This document shows positions 33,268-40,761 of a stretch of 64,000 nt of DNA, piece by piece. Under the pieces are notes generated by a model that did not search any database, was not told the DNA's origin, and was given only the letters and a program-made list of their open reading frames with translations. Origin of the DNA: Verrucomicrobiales bacterium (GTDB taxonomy: Bacteria; Verrucomicrobiota; Verrucomicrobiia; Verrucomicrobiales; DEV007); contig JARGPH010000023.1 of NCBI GenBank assembly GCA_029213065.1, positions 1 through 64,000 of the forward strand, given 5' to 3'. Made by a program: the position numbers and the translations under genes. The stretch's first letter is position 1. Every line of letters begins with the position of its first letter.

Positions 33268-34422
33268 ATGAGAGTGTGGAAGATGCTTCGCTTCTTTGTG
33301 AAAGGTGGATTGATCACTTTTACTCTCGCTGTTTTGAATCTCCCCGTAACAGGTCTCTCTCAGCTCGCGTCGAGTTCGATCGAGGCCGCGCAGAAATATT
33401 CAGCGTCCCACAACGGAATCGGGATGATCGTTCAGGAGCGTGGGCAGTTGCGTTACGAAAACTACTACAACGGGTATTCCGGCGCTCCCTTGCATATTTA
33501 CTCGGGGACGAAGTCCTTTTTCGGAGTGCTCGCGGTGATGGCGCAGGAGGACGGGCTTTTCAAACTCGACGACAAGGCTTCCGACACGCTTGAGGAGTGG
33601 CGCGGCGACCCGAGGAAGAGCGAGATCCGAATCCGCGATCTCCTGAATTTTACCTCGGGTCTCGAAACGGGATTCGAAGAAATCTACGGACGGTCGTCGG
33701 CGGACAGAATCACCCTCGCGGTCTCGCTCGACGCGACTCGTGACCGCGGACAGAGTTTTGTTTACGGCCCCGGCCACATCAACGCATTTTGTGAGATCCT
33801 GCGGCGGAAACTGAAACCGAAGCGAATGAGCTACGAGCAGTATATGGAGAAGAAACTGCTCGGTCCGCTCGGAATTAAGATGAGTCGGTGGCGGGAGGAC
33901 CCGGCGGGGAATCCGATTCCGTCGGCGGGAATGTATATGTCAGGGAAAGAGTGGCTCAAGTTCGGCGAATTCATCAATGCAGGCGGGGTGGCCAGAGGCC
34001 GGACTCTTGTGAAGACGGACAGTCTCGCCGAGTGTTTTCGCGGCACTTCTATCAACCCCGCGTTCGGGTTGTGCTTCTGGCTGAACGGCTACGCCCCCCG
34101 AAGCGATTCCCGCGAAGTGGATGTCGAAGAGGACCTTGAGCTCGATCCGATGCCGGAGGACTGGAGCGATGCCTGTCTCGCGAAGGGGGCTCCGGCGGAT
34201 TTGGTGGTCTCCCTCGGTTCGACCTTTCAACGACTTTACCTCGTGCCGTCGATGGACCTGATCGTGGTTCATCATGGAAAGCCGGGACACGAATTCAGAG
34301 ACTTCGATTTTCTGCAGATCCTTTTTGCTGATGCCGCGGCGGCGCCTGAGCCGGAGCCGCAAAAGCGAAAAATAAAGCCACTCTTTCCCGGTTTGTTCAA
34401 AGGGCGGAAGCAGGCTCAGTAG
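33268..34422 (+). CDS. Secreted serine hydrolase of the beta-lactamase family
   Basis: 384 residues with a hydrophobic N-terminus (LRFFVKGGLITFTLAVLNL) that serves as signal or anchor. AGGA sits before ATG 33268. The SxxK motif is Ser79-G-T-K82 in IYSGTKSFFG. Tyr in FVYGPGHINAF is in the place of the second catalytic motif, and HHGKPG is the third, KTG-like motif. This is the class C beta-lactamase/DD-peptidase/esterase fold (COG1680); most such proteins are esterases or peptidases and do not give drug resistance. A Lys/Arg/Pro-rich tail ends the protein. It overlaps the convergent gene by 26 bases. Confidence 0.88.
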   Translation: MRVWKMLRFFVKGGLITFTLAVLNLPVTGLSQLASSSIEAAQKYSASHNGIGMIVQERGQLRYENYYNGYSGAPLHIYSGTKSFFGVLAVMAQEDGLFKLDDKASDTLEEWRGDPRKSEIRIRDLLNFTSGLETGFEEIYGRSSADRITLAVSLDATRDRGQSFVYGPGHINAFCEILRRKLKPKRMSYEQYMEKKLLGPLGIKMSRWREDPAGNPIPSAGMYMSGKEWLKFGEFINAGGVARGRTLVKTDSLAECFRGTSINPAFGLCFWLNGYAPRSDSREVDVEEDLELDPMPEDWSDACLAKGAPADLVVSLGSTFQRLYLVPSMDLIVVHHGKPGHEFRDFDFLQILFADAAAAPEPEPQKRKIKPLFPGLFKGRKQAQ

Positions 34423-35680
34423 GTTCCACTTTGGCAGGGGGATCCGTTTCTGCGGCAGGTTCCGCTGCCTCAACCGGGGATGCGGCGTCAGCAGATGTTT
34501 CGGGCGTTTCGGGCGTGGGAGCCGTTCCGGTTTCCGGTTTCACTTCGGGAGATTCTTTCGCCTTCTCCTCAATTTCAGCGAGCGCGTCCTGTCTCACAAA
34601 TCGCATCAGATTGGACTCTCCTTTTCTCCATTTGTAACCGGTTCCGAAGGCAAGGGGGCGCTGGCGGGATCGGTAGGCAGCGCGAAGGTCCGATTGATAG
34701 TGTTCGGAAAAAAGGTCAATCGGACCGGTGTAGCTTCCGAAAAGGTCAGCATACCAGAGGTCGGCTTTGAAGTGACGAAAGGGGATGCCCGAATCGTCTT
34801 CCACGATCTGAACGCTGTGATCGAGGAGATGGTTCCGGATCTCTTTGAAATAACTTTCGTGCATGAGGAAGGAGGCCGCTTTGAGATAGGCATTCCCTTT
34901 CGGCAGGCTTTCGAGCCAGGTTTTGAATCCACTTTTCGGGAAGCCCCCGTCGGAGAGGTCCGATGAAAAATAGTAGAGTGTTTTCCTCTTCTCGAACCGG
35001 AGCGGGGAGAACTCGATTTTAACTCCGTCAGCTCCTTTGGCATCGAGGCCCTTCGAAGTGAGAGTGCCGTCTTCGTTCAGTTTGAGGAAGTCGACTCCTT
35101 TGATGTACTGCCCGGAACGGGTCAGGAAGATCATCATGATGGGTGTGGTCCCGTGGAAGGTGGAGAACTGGAGATCGTCCTTCATGTCCTTGGTCCGGAA
35201 GAAACTGAAATTGATGATTTCACCGAGTGCATTTCGAACCTCCCCGAGAGCGCGTCCCGCGTTTCCCGTTGAGAGTTCGCTCAGTTTGGGGATCTCACCG
35301 ACCGGTTCGAGTCCGCAGAGAACGAAGGTGTCAGCGGAAGGGAACATGTGAAAAGCGTGCAGGATATCCGGTCCGCTGAACATGTAGCGAACTGTCGAGC
35401 CAAGTGTCAGCTCAGAGGGGAGTTCTGTATTGGACCATTCGCTCATGGGAAACAAAACCCGTTCGCGGTGGCTTTCGAATTCGGCGTCGAGTGTCTTGAC
35501 GTGAGTGGCCCATGAATTCGTTTGCGTGAGTGGATGATCTGTCTGATGGGGCAACTCAGTTCCCGCGAGGAAAGCGACGGCGTCGTTGATGAGGTCGAGT
35601 GAGATCGCGGCCTCTTCACTTTTGCCTTCGTGCGGGATGATCAGAGAGAGGAGAAGCAGGAAAAGAGAAGCGATTTTCAT
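34397..35680 (-). CDS. Hypothetical secreted protein with Pro/Glu-rich tail
   Basis: 427 residues, no family recognised. N-terminal signal peptide MKIASLFLLLLSLIIPHEGKS. The body (residues ~25-350) is a mixed alpha/beta domain with Trp, Tyr and Phe-rich strands and motifs such as FSGPDILHAFHMFP, NFSFFRTKDMKDD, TPIMMIFLTRSG and GTGYKWRKGESN. The last ~60 residues are a low-complexity tail of Pro, Glu, Ala and Thr, likely disordered. The 3' end overlaps the convergent beta-lactamase-type gene by 26 bases. Periplasmic or surface location is expected; function unknown. Confidence 0.7.
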   Translation of the reverse strand: MKIASLFLLLLSLIIPHEGKSEEAAISLDLINDAVAFLAGTELPHQTDHPLTQTNSWATHVKTLDAEFESHRERVLFPMSEWSNTELPSELTLGSTVRYMFSGPDILHAFHMFPSADTFVLCGLEPVGEIPKLSELSTGNAGRALGEVRNALGEIINFSFFRTKDMKDDLQFSTFHGTTPIMMIFLTRSGQYIKGVDFLKLNEDGTLTSKGLDAKGADGVKIEFSPLRFEKRKTLYYFSSDLSDGGFPKSGFKTWLESLPKGNAYLKAASFLMHESYFKEIRNHLLDHSVQIVEDDSGIPFRHFKADLWYADLFGSYTGPIDLFSEHYQSDLRAAYRSRQRPLAFGTGYKWRKGESNLMRFVRQDALAEIEEKAKESPEVKPETGTAPTPETPETSADAASPVEAAEPAAETDPPAKVEPTEPASAL

Positions 35681-35776
35681 TCTGAGCAGTCAGGTTCGGT
35701 GTCAATCTATCGGTCGAGAGAGAATTAAGCAATGAGGCAGACGAAGCAATGTGTGACGAACCGGTCACTGCTGTAT

Positions 35777-36808
35777 TCAATTCAATGGTGCAGGATAGCC
35801 AATGATGCGAATGTCGGGGCCTGACATGGTCACATCGACATCGTCGAGTCGGGCCGCAAAGTCCTGAACCGGAATCGTTTTGCTGCCTCCTCCCCCGATG
35901 ATGGGTGCGAGGTAGAGGACGAGTTCGTCGATCAGGCCTGCCTCAAGAGCGTGAGCAAGAAGCCGGCCGCCGGATTCGAGAAGGACGGAAGTGACTCCCT
36001 CCGACCCCAGTTTCGTGAGAGATTCCAGCAGGGTGACGCCGGCGTGCACGGTGGTGCGATCGCGAAACTCGTCAGCGAAAAGATGATGGGTTTGAACCAG
36101 TTGGGAATCAGAGGAGAGAACGATGCGGCGGGGCTGGTCCCGGCCTTCGGCCCATTTGCCGCGCAAGGTCAGAGACGGGTTGTCGATCCGGAATGTCTCT
36201 CCGCCGATGAGGATCGCGTCGCACTGACGGCGGATGCGCTGCACATCCTCTCTCGAGGTGGGGGAGGAGATCCATTGCCCCTCGCCTTGCGGCAGGGTGG
36301 TGTGTCCACTCAGGGTTGCGGCGGTTTTCCCGATGACCCAGGGGCGACCTGTCGTGATGTGTTTGCGAAAAAAACGGAGGAGGTGATCGGCTTCCTTTTC
36401 GGCGATGCCGGTGACAACTTCTATCCCGGCGCTTCGCAGAAGGGCAAAGCCGCCGCCAACGTGATCGGGATTCGGATCGGTCGAGCCGACCACGATCCGG
36501 GAGATGCCTGCCTCCTGAATAGCCGAAGTGCAGGGCGGGGTTCGTCCGTGAGTCGAGCAGGGTTCGAGGGTGACGTAGATCGTCGCGCCCCGGGTGCTTT
36601 CAGGACCGTGCTTTTCGTGCGCGTCGCGAATGGCGTGGACCTCGGCATGAGGTCCGCCCGCTTTGTGGTGCCAGCCTTCGCCGATAACGACTCCGTCGCG
36701 AACGACGATGGCTCCGACAGCGGGGTTCGGACTCGTCATCCCGAGGCCGCGAAACCCGAGATCGATTGCGAGTCGCATGAACGGTTCATCCGTGTCGGGA
36801 ATGTTCAT
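35777..36808 (-). CDS. ribD: Bifunctional riboflavin biosynthesis deaminase/reductase
   Basis: 343 residues from ATG 36808 (the frame extends 18 codons further upstream without homology). The N-terminal deaminase has His54-A-Glu56 in GGPHAEVHAI and the zinc Cys pair Cys84/Cys93 in EPCSTHGRTPPC. The C-terminal reductase has RPWVIGKTAATLSG and a DAILIGGETFRIDNPSLT block. It carries out the second and third steps of riboflavin synthesis on GTP-derived pyrimidines using NADPH. No FMN riboswitch pattern was seen upstream. No other rib gene is in the window. Assignment is firm. Confidence 0.96.
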   Translation of the reverse strand: MNIPDTDEPFMRLAIDLGFRGLGMTSPNPAVGAIVVRDGVVIGEGWHHKAGGPHAEVHAIRDAHEKHGPESTRGATIYVTLEPCSTHGRTPPCTSAIQEAGISRIVVGSTDPNPDHVGGGFALLRSAGIEVVTGIAEKEADHLLRFFRKHITTGRPWVIGKTAATLSGHTTLPQGEGQWISSPTSREDVQRIRRQCDAILIGGETFRIDNPSLTLRGKWAEGRDQPRRIVLSSDSQLVQTHHLFADEFRDRTTVHAGVTLLESLTKLGSEGVTSVLLESGGRLLAHALEAGLIDELVLYLAPIIGGGGSKTIPVQDFAARLDDVDVTMSGPDIRIIGYPAPLN

Positions 36809-36911
36809 TTCTTTCTCTTTGTCCTCGTTTCCTCGAAGGGGCACTCGAAGAGATCGTTTCACAGGCGGCTTTTCAGGGCAAGGCTGTAATCGGTGTCTGA
36901 TGCGAAACTCC

Positions 36912-37556
36912 CTAAATCCGGGAGATCATCTGATCTTTGGAAAATCTCACTTTGGGGAGTTGTGCGTATTTATCTTCGTCGGCGCGATAGCCGGCGGGAC
37001 AGAGAACGGATGCGGTGAGGTTCCGCTCTGTCAGACCCAGAATCTCATCGTATTTGGCGGGCACAAATCCCTCCATCGGACAGGCGTCGATTTCCATGAG
37101 AGCGGCGCAGGTCATGAACTGACCGAGAGCAATATAGGTCTGTTGTTTGGCCCACTGCTTCCGGCCCTCTTCGTCCAGGTTGGTGATGAAACCGGCCATC
37201 ATATCGCGGTAGCCGGTGAAGGAACCCTGATCGCCGCGAATTTCTTCGATGCGGCCTACGAACTGGTCGACCCAGCTCTCGTCGATGTCGGTGCGGATCG
37301 CGATGATGAGGAGATGCGATGCATCGGCGACCTGACGTTGGTTCCAGGAAAATTCGACGAGCTGCTCCCTGATTTCAGGATTCTCAACGATGATGAATTC
37401 CCAGGGTTGGAGGCCGAAGGACGACGGTGTCAACACGAGGGACTCTTCGAGAGCGCTCCAGTCTTCGTCGGTGATTTTCTTTTCGGGATCGAAAACCTTC
37501 GTCGCGTATCGCCAGTTGAGTGAGTCGAGGATTTGTTGTGAGGGAATCGTTGCCAT
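36912..37556 (-). CDS. Nitroreductase-family NAD(P)H oxidoreductase
   Basis: 214 residues from ATG 37556, where the conserved part starts; an in-frame extension to 37673 carries no homology. NfsB-like blocks: the RYATKVFDPEKKI N-terminus with Arg contact to FMN, TPSSFGLQPWEFIIVE, AIRTDID, IALGQFMTCAALMEIDACPMEGF and the LCPAGYRADEDKYAQL end. Proteins of this type are FMN flavoenzymes that use NAD(P)H to reduce quinones or nitro compounds. No signal peptide. Divergent from the small double-STN protein with a repeat-bearing spacer between. The physiological substrate is unknown. Confidence 0.92.
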   Translation of the reverse strand: MATIPSQQILDSLNWRYATKVFDPEKKITDEDWSALEESLVLTPSSFGLQPWEFIIVENPEIREQLVEFSWNQRQVADASHLLIIAIRTDIDESWVDQFVGRIEEIRGDQGSFTGYRDMMAGFITNLDEEGRKQWAKQQTYIALGQFMTCAALMEIDACPMEGFVPAKYDEILGLTERNLTASVLCPAGYRADEDKYAQLPKVRFSKDQMISRI

Positions 37557-37653
37557 AAAGGGGGACTTTACCCGTGAATGCCCGAAGTGAAACCTCCGGC
37601 CCCGGAATTTTGAAGGGGGTGGTAGGGGGTGTTCTTGAGGAAAAAGGAAATTG

Positions 37654-37688
37654 AACCCTGTTGAATGCATCACCTAACCCTGTTGGGT
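37654..37688. repeat. Paired AACCCTSTTG motif, locus 2
   Basis: AACCCTGTTG occurs at 37654-37663 and again at 37676-37685, here as direct repeats with 22-base spacing. It lies in the divergent spacer between the nitroreductase and the secreted STN-like protein. Confidence 0.5.
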
Positions 37689-37746
37689 GGGATTCAGAGC
37701 GCGTTCGGACTTGTAAAAGGGAGATGATGTATGGTTCTCTGGAGGC

Positions 37747-38451
37747 ATGCGATTCCGGTGGCTCTTCCTCATACTCTTGATTTCCTCTGCGACCTTTTGT
37801 GATGCGCAGAGTCCCGCGCAAAAGCTTCAGTCGATCATTTTTCCATCCATTGAATTCAATGACGCGGCCCTGCACGAGGTCCTGGATTTTCTACAGGCGG
37901 GAAGCGCTGAGATTTCCGGAAGTCCCTCGGGAGGGGTGAATTTTATTCTGAACGGTGACGACGAGCTTCGAAATCTTCCGATCGCCCTGAAGCTGCAGAA
38001 TGTTTCGCTGGGGCAGGCGCTTTGGTTTCTTTCGGAAATGGCAAGGCTGGACATCAAAATCGACCAGCACGCTGTCATGCTCAGTGAGGCGGAAGAATGG
38101 ACGAGGAGGCCGACGAAGCCTTCCGCTGCCGATAAAGCGGTTGCTCAAAAGTTGCGTGGGATTGTGGTCCCCGGGGTGGAATTTTCCAGTGTCCCTTTAA
38201 GTGATGCGGTCGACCTGATGCGGGCTTATTCCAGCCAGCTGGATACGAGTGAGCCGGATCCGACAAAGCGCGGGATCAATTTTGTCTACATTCCGGATTC
38301 TGCCGGTGGGGAGGAGCCCGCGATCACTTTTACCCTGACTCAAGTGCCCTTGATGGAGGTGCTTCGTTATACCACTGAGCTCTCCGGGTTCGAAGCAAGG
38401 ATTGAGAAGGGAGTTGTCGTTATTGCTCCGAAAGTCGTTGCTTCTCAATAG
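37747..38451 (+). CDS. Secreted protein with two STN-like domains
   Basis: 234 residues. Signal peptide MRFRWLFLILLISSATFCDA. Two internal repeats of ~95 residues start IIFPSIEFNDAALHEVLDFLQ and IVVPGVEFSSVPLSDAVDLM; each continues through GGVNFIL or GINFVYI and ends in a sheet such as LPIALKLQNVSLGQAL or ITFTLTQVPLMEVLRYT. This is the beta-alpha-beta-beta look of secretin/TonB short N-terminal (STN) domains. The same module ends the protein at 43599-45302. It may be a periplasmic partner of a secretin or transporter. GGAGG lies only one base before the ATG, which is tight for a ribosome-binding site. Confidence 0.75.
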   Translation: MRFRWLFLILLISSATFCDAQSPAQKLQSIIFPSIEFNDAALHEVLDFLQAGSAEISGSPSGGVNFILNGDDELRNLPIALKLQNVSLGQALWFLSEMARLDIKIDQHAVMLSEAEEWTRRPTKPSAADKAVAQKLRGIVVPGVEFSSVPLSDAVDLMRAYSSQLDTSEPDPTKRGINFVYIPDSAGGEEPAITFTLTQVPLMEVLRYTTELSGFEARIEKGVVVIAPKVVASQ

Positions 38452-38564
38452 GGGCAAGGGCTGGTCGATATGGGGCTGCAGGGAGAGCGCTGGGCTTATA
38501 GCTCGGTAAGTAGTCTTCACGGAATCGTCGGTTGCTCTGGCACGAAAAGTGCCTAAGCATCGGT

Positions 38565-40247
38565 ATGATGATTCCAGAGATGGCAGAAACCTGGCAGGTT
38601 TGGCGCGAGGCGCACCCGGTGGCACTTGATTTGCTGCTCTTGAGTGTTGTCGCTCTGGTCGGCATCGGGATCGGACGAATTTCGATTCGCGGAATTCGGC
38701 CGGGAATCGCCGGGGTCCTCTTTTCCGGACTGATCATTTCCCATTTTGGCTTTCGTCCCGATCCTCACGTGGCGCACTTTATCAAGGAATTCGGTCTCAT
38801 TCTCTTCGTCTTCTCGCTGGGGCTGCAGATGGGAGGGGGCTTTTTTGCCTCGCTGCGCAAAGTGGGGCTCAAGCTGAACCTCTACGCGGCCGCGATTATC
38901 GTTCTCGGCGCCGTCATTACCATGATCGGAGCCAGAGCCATGGGGCTCTCGATGGCAGCTGCAGCAGGCGTCTTCTCAGGTGGAACTACGAATACGCCTT
39001 CACTCGGGGCGGCGCAGCAGGCGCTTGCGGCGGTGGAAGGTGGCAGACCGGAATTGGCTGCGATGGCTTATGCGGCGGCCTACCCTCTCGCGGTCGTCGG
39101 CATTATCGGAAGTCTCCTTCTTCTGAAGCGTTTCTTTAAGGTGAATGTCGAGGCCGAGGCGGAAGCTTTTCGTTCTGAGCAGATGGCAGGAGTTGAGGCG
39201 CTGGAGCGCATGAGTCTGGTGATGGAAAATCCCAATCTCGACGGCTTGCGAGTCGAGGAGATTCCGGGGCTGCACGAGACCGAGGTGATCGTTTCCCGGG
39301 TGCGGCGAAAAGATGCGACCGAGACGCTCACGGCGGGATTGGCGACTGAACTTTACATGGGGGATCAAATTATGGCGGTGGGGACACACGATCACCTTGA
39401 GCAGTTTCGCCGTGTCGTTGGAAGTGTCTCGGAAGTCGATTTGATGAAGGCACCGGGTGAGGTTTCATTCAGCCGTGTCGTCGTCACGAATGAGAAGGTG
39501 GTTGGGAAATCGCTCAAGGAGCTCGGTCTTGATCCGCTTTACGGGGTCACCGTGACGCGGATCACGCGTCAGGATCATGCCTTTACCGCGCTGCCCGATT
39601 TGCGTCTTCAGTTCGGGGACCGGCTCCAGATTGTGGGTCCGAAGTCGAGTCTCGATGAGGTGACAAAGCTGCTCGGAAACCAGGTCCACCGATTGAATGA
39701 GACCAGTTTTGCGACCATTTTTCTGGGGATTGCGCTGGGAATCCTCCTCGGTCTTTTGCCTGCGAGAGTGGATTGGCTTCCCGCTCCTCTGCGGTTGGGC
39801 CTCGCGGGCGGACCTCTTCTCATTGCAATTTTGTTGAGCCGTCTCGGACGGATCGGTCCGCTCGTGGTCAACATGCCGGAGAATACGAACCGGGCTCTCC
39901 GCGAGCTCGGCATCATTCTGTTTCTCGCCTGCGTTGGCCTGGCTGCAGGGGAGAACTTTTTTGCTACGGTTTTTACCGCCGAAGGCCTCAAATGGGTGGG
40001 GCTCGGGGTGGTCGTGACGCTGGCACCGCTCTTGATCATCGGCACGATTTGCCGGAAAGTTCATGGAATGAATTTCATGACTCTGTCGGGGTTGCTCTCC
40101 GGATCGATGACGGATCCCCCGGCCCTTGCATTTGCCACCGGGATGGCGGGGAGTGATTCTCCGGCCGTTTCCTATGCGACGGTTTATCCTCTCACGATGA
40201 TTTTGCGGATTGTGATTGCCCAACTGATCGCTTTGATGGTTTGGTAG
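38565..40247 (+). CDS. Transporter of the aspartate:alanine exchanger (AspT/YidE) family with central TrkA_C-like domains
   Basis: 560 residues from ATG 38565 (an ATG follows at 38568). Five to six membrane segments at each end, for example LLLLSVVALVGIGIGRI and GPLLIAILLSRLGRIG. They surround a central cytosolic part of about 170 residues with two TrkA_C/RCK-like modules (TEVIVSRVRRKDAT and VTVTRITRQDHAF with GDRLQIVG). Membrane motifs GVFSGGTTNTPSLGAAQQAL and LSGLLSGSMTDPPALAFAT are family hallmarks. The family exchanges or transports amino acids or other anions; substrate here is not known. Followed directly by a truncated globin gene. Confidence 0.9.
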   Translation: MMIPEMAETWQVWREAHPVALDLLLLSVVALVGIGIGRISIRGIRPGIAGVLFSGLIISHFGFRPDPHVAHFIKEFGLILFVFSLGLQMGGGFFASLRKVGLKLNLYAAAIIVLGAVITMIGARAMGLSMAAAAGVFSGGTTNTPSLGAAQQALAAVEGGRPELAAMAYAAAYPLAVVGIIGSLLLLKRFFKVNVEAEAEAFRSEQMAGVEALERMSLVMENPNLDGLRVEEIPGLHETEVIVSRVRRKDATETLTAGLATELYMGDQIMAVGTHDHLEQFRRVVGSVSEVDLMKAPGEVSFSRVVVTNEKVVGKSLKELGLDPLYGVTVTRITRQDHAFTALPDLRLQFGDRLQIVGPKSSLDEVTKLLGNQVHRLNETSFATIFLGIALGILLGLLPARVDWLPAPLRLGLAGGPLLIAILLSRLGRIGPLVVNMPENTNRALRELGIILFLACVGLAAGENFFATVFTAEGLKWVGLGVVVTLAPLLIIGTICRKVHGMNFMTLSGLLSGSMTDPPALAFATGMAGSDSPAVSYATVYPLTMILRIVIAQLIALMVW

Positions 40248-40273
40248 GGCGTAACCGAAAAGAACCCGGAATT

Positions 40274-40660
40274 ATGAAAAAAGAAGACGGCAGTATTTAT
40301 GATCGAATCGGCGGTGAGGAGGGGATTGAAAAGCTCATCAATTCGTTTTACGAACGAGTCCTCAAAGACCCCGTGCTGGCCCCTTATTTCGAGGGAGTGC
40401 CGATGGACAAACTGGCGCGGATGCAGCGTGAATTTTTTGCGATGGCGACTGGTGGTCCTGCCGAATACACAGGGCGTCCTCTCGCTCATGTTCATCAGCA
40501 CTTGAAGATCAAAAAGCCCGTCTTTCAGCGTTTCACCGAACATCTTCTCACGACGCTGGAGGAGACGACCGAATTGTCCAAAGACGACATTATGAATCTG
40601 ATCTCGAGAGTGAATGTCGAGATCGATGAAATCTCTGTCGAGGTCGGTGGCGCTGAATAG
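40274..40660 (+). CDS. Group 1 truncated hemoglobin
   Basis: 128 residues from ATG 40274; a short upstream extension is unlikely. Truncated-globin features: YDRIGGEEGIEKLINSFYERV, the PVLAPYFEGV turn with Phe-Glu pattern, FFAMATGGPAEYTGRPL, and the HVHQHLKI segment where His74 fits the proximal heme-ligand pattern H-x-x-L-x-I. Tyr26 fits B10. Group 1 (HbN) globins bind O2 or NO and often take part in NO detoxification. It starts 27 bases after the transporter stop and precedes a two-component pair, perhaps in one transcription unit. The physiological role is not shown by the sequence. Confidence 0.92.
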   Translation: MKKEDGSIYDRIGGEEGIEKLINSFYERVLKDPVLAPYFEGVPMDKLARMQREFFAMATGGPAEYTGRPLAHVHQHLKIKKPVFQRFTEHLLTTLEETTELSKDDIMNLISRVNVEIDEISVEVGGAE

Positions 40661-40761
40661 GAATCCGGCGCTCCCGAGGGAGGTTGCAGGCAGGCGATGG
40701 CTCAAAAGAGCCAAAAGCGATCCTGTCGCGCGGGACGGTTTTCGTGATACCTTCGTGGTGA

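Noticed and set aside
36022-36889. Plus-strand frame antisense to ribD
   Set aside because: ribD on the other strand has the deaminase and reductase motifs; this is a high-GC shadow.
36809-36911. Possible FMN riboswitch before ribD
   Set aside because: The AGGGGCAGGGTGAAATTCCC-type conserved core and its pairing partners are not seen in this 103-base spacer.
39465-40223. Minus-strand frame within the AspT-type transporter gene
   Set aside because: Very rich in Arg, Asn and His and without any motif; the plus-strand transporter is certain.
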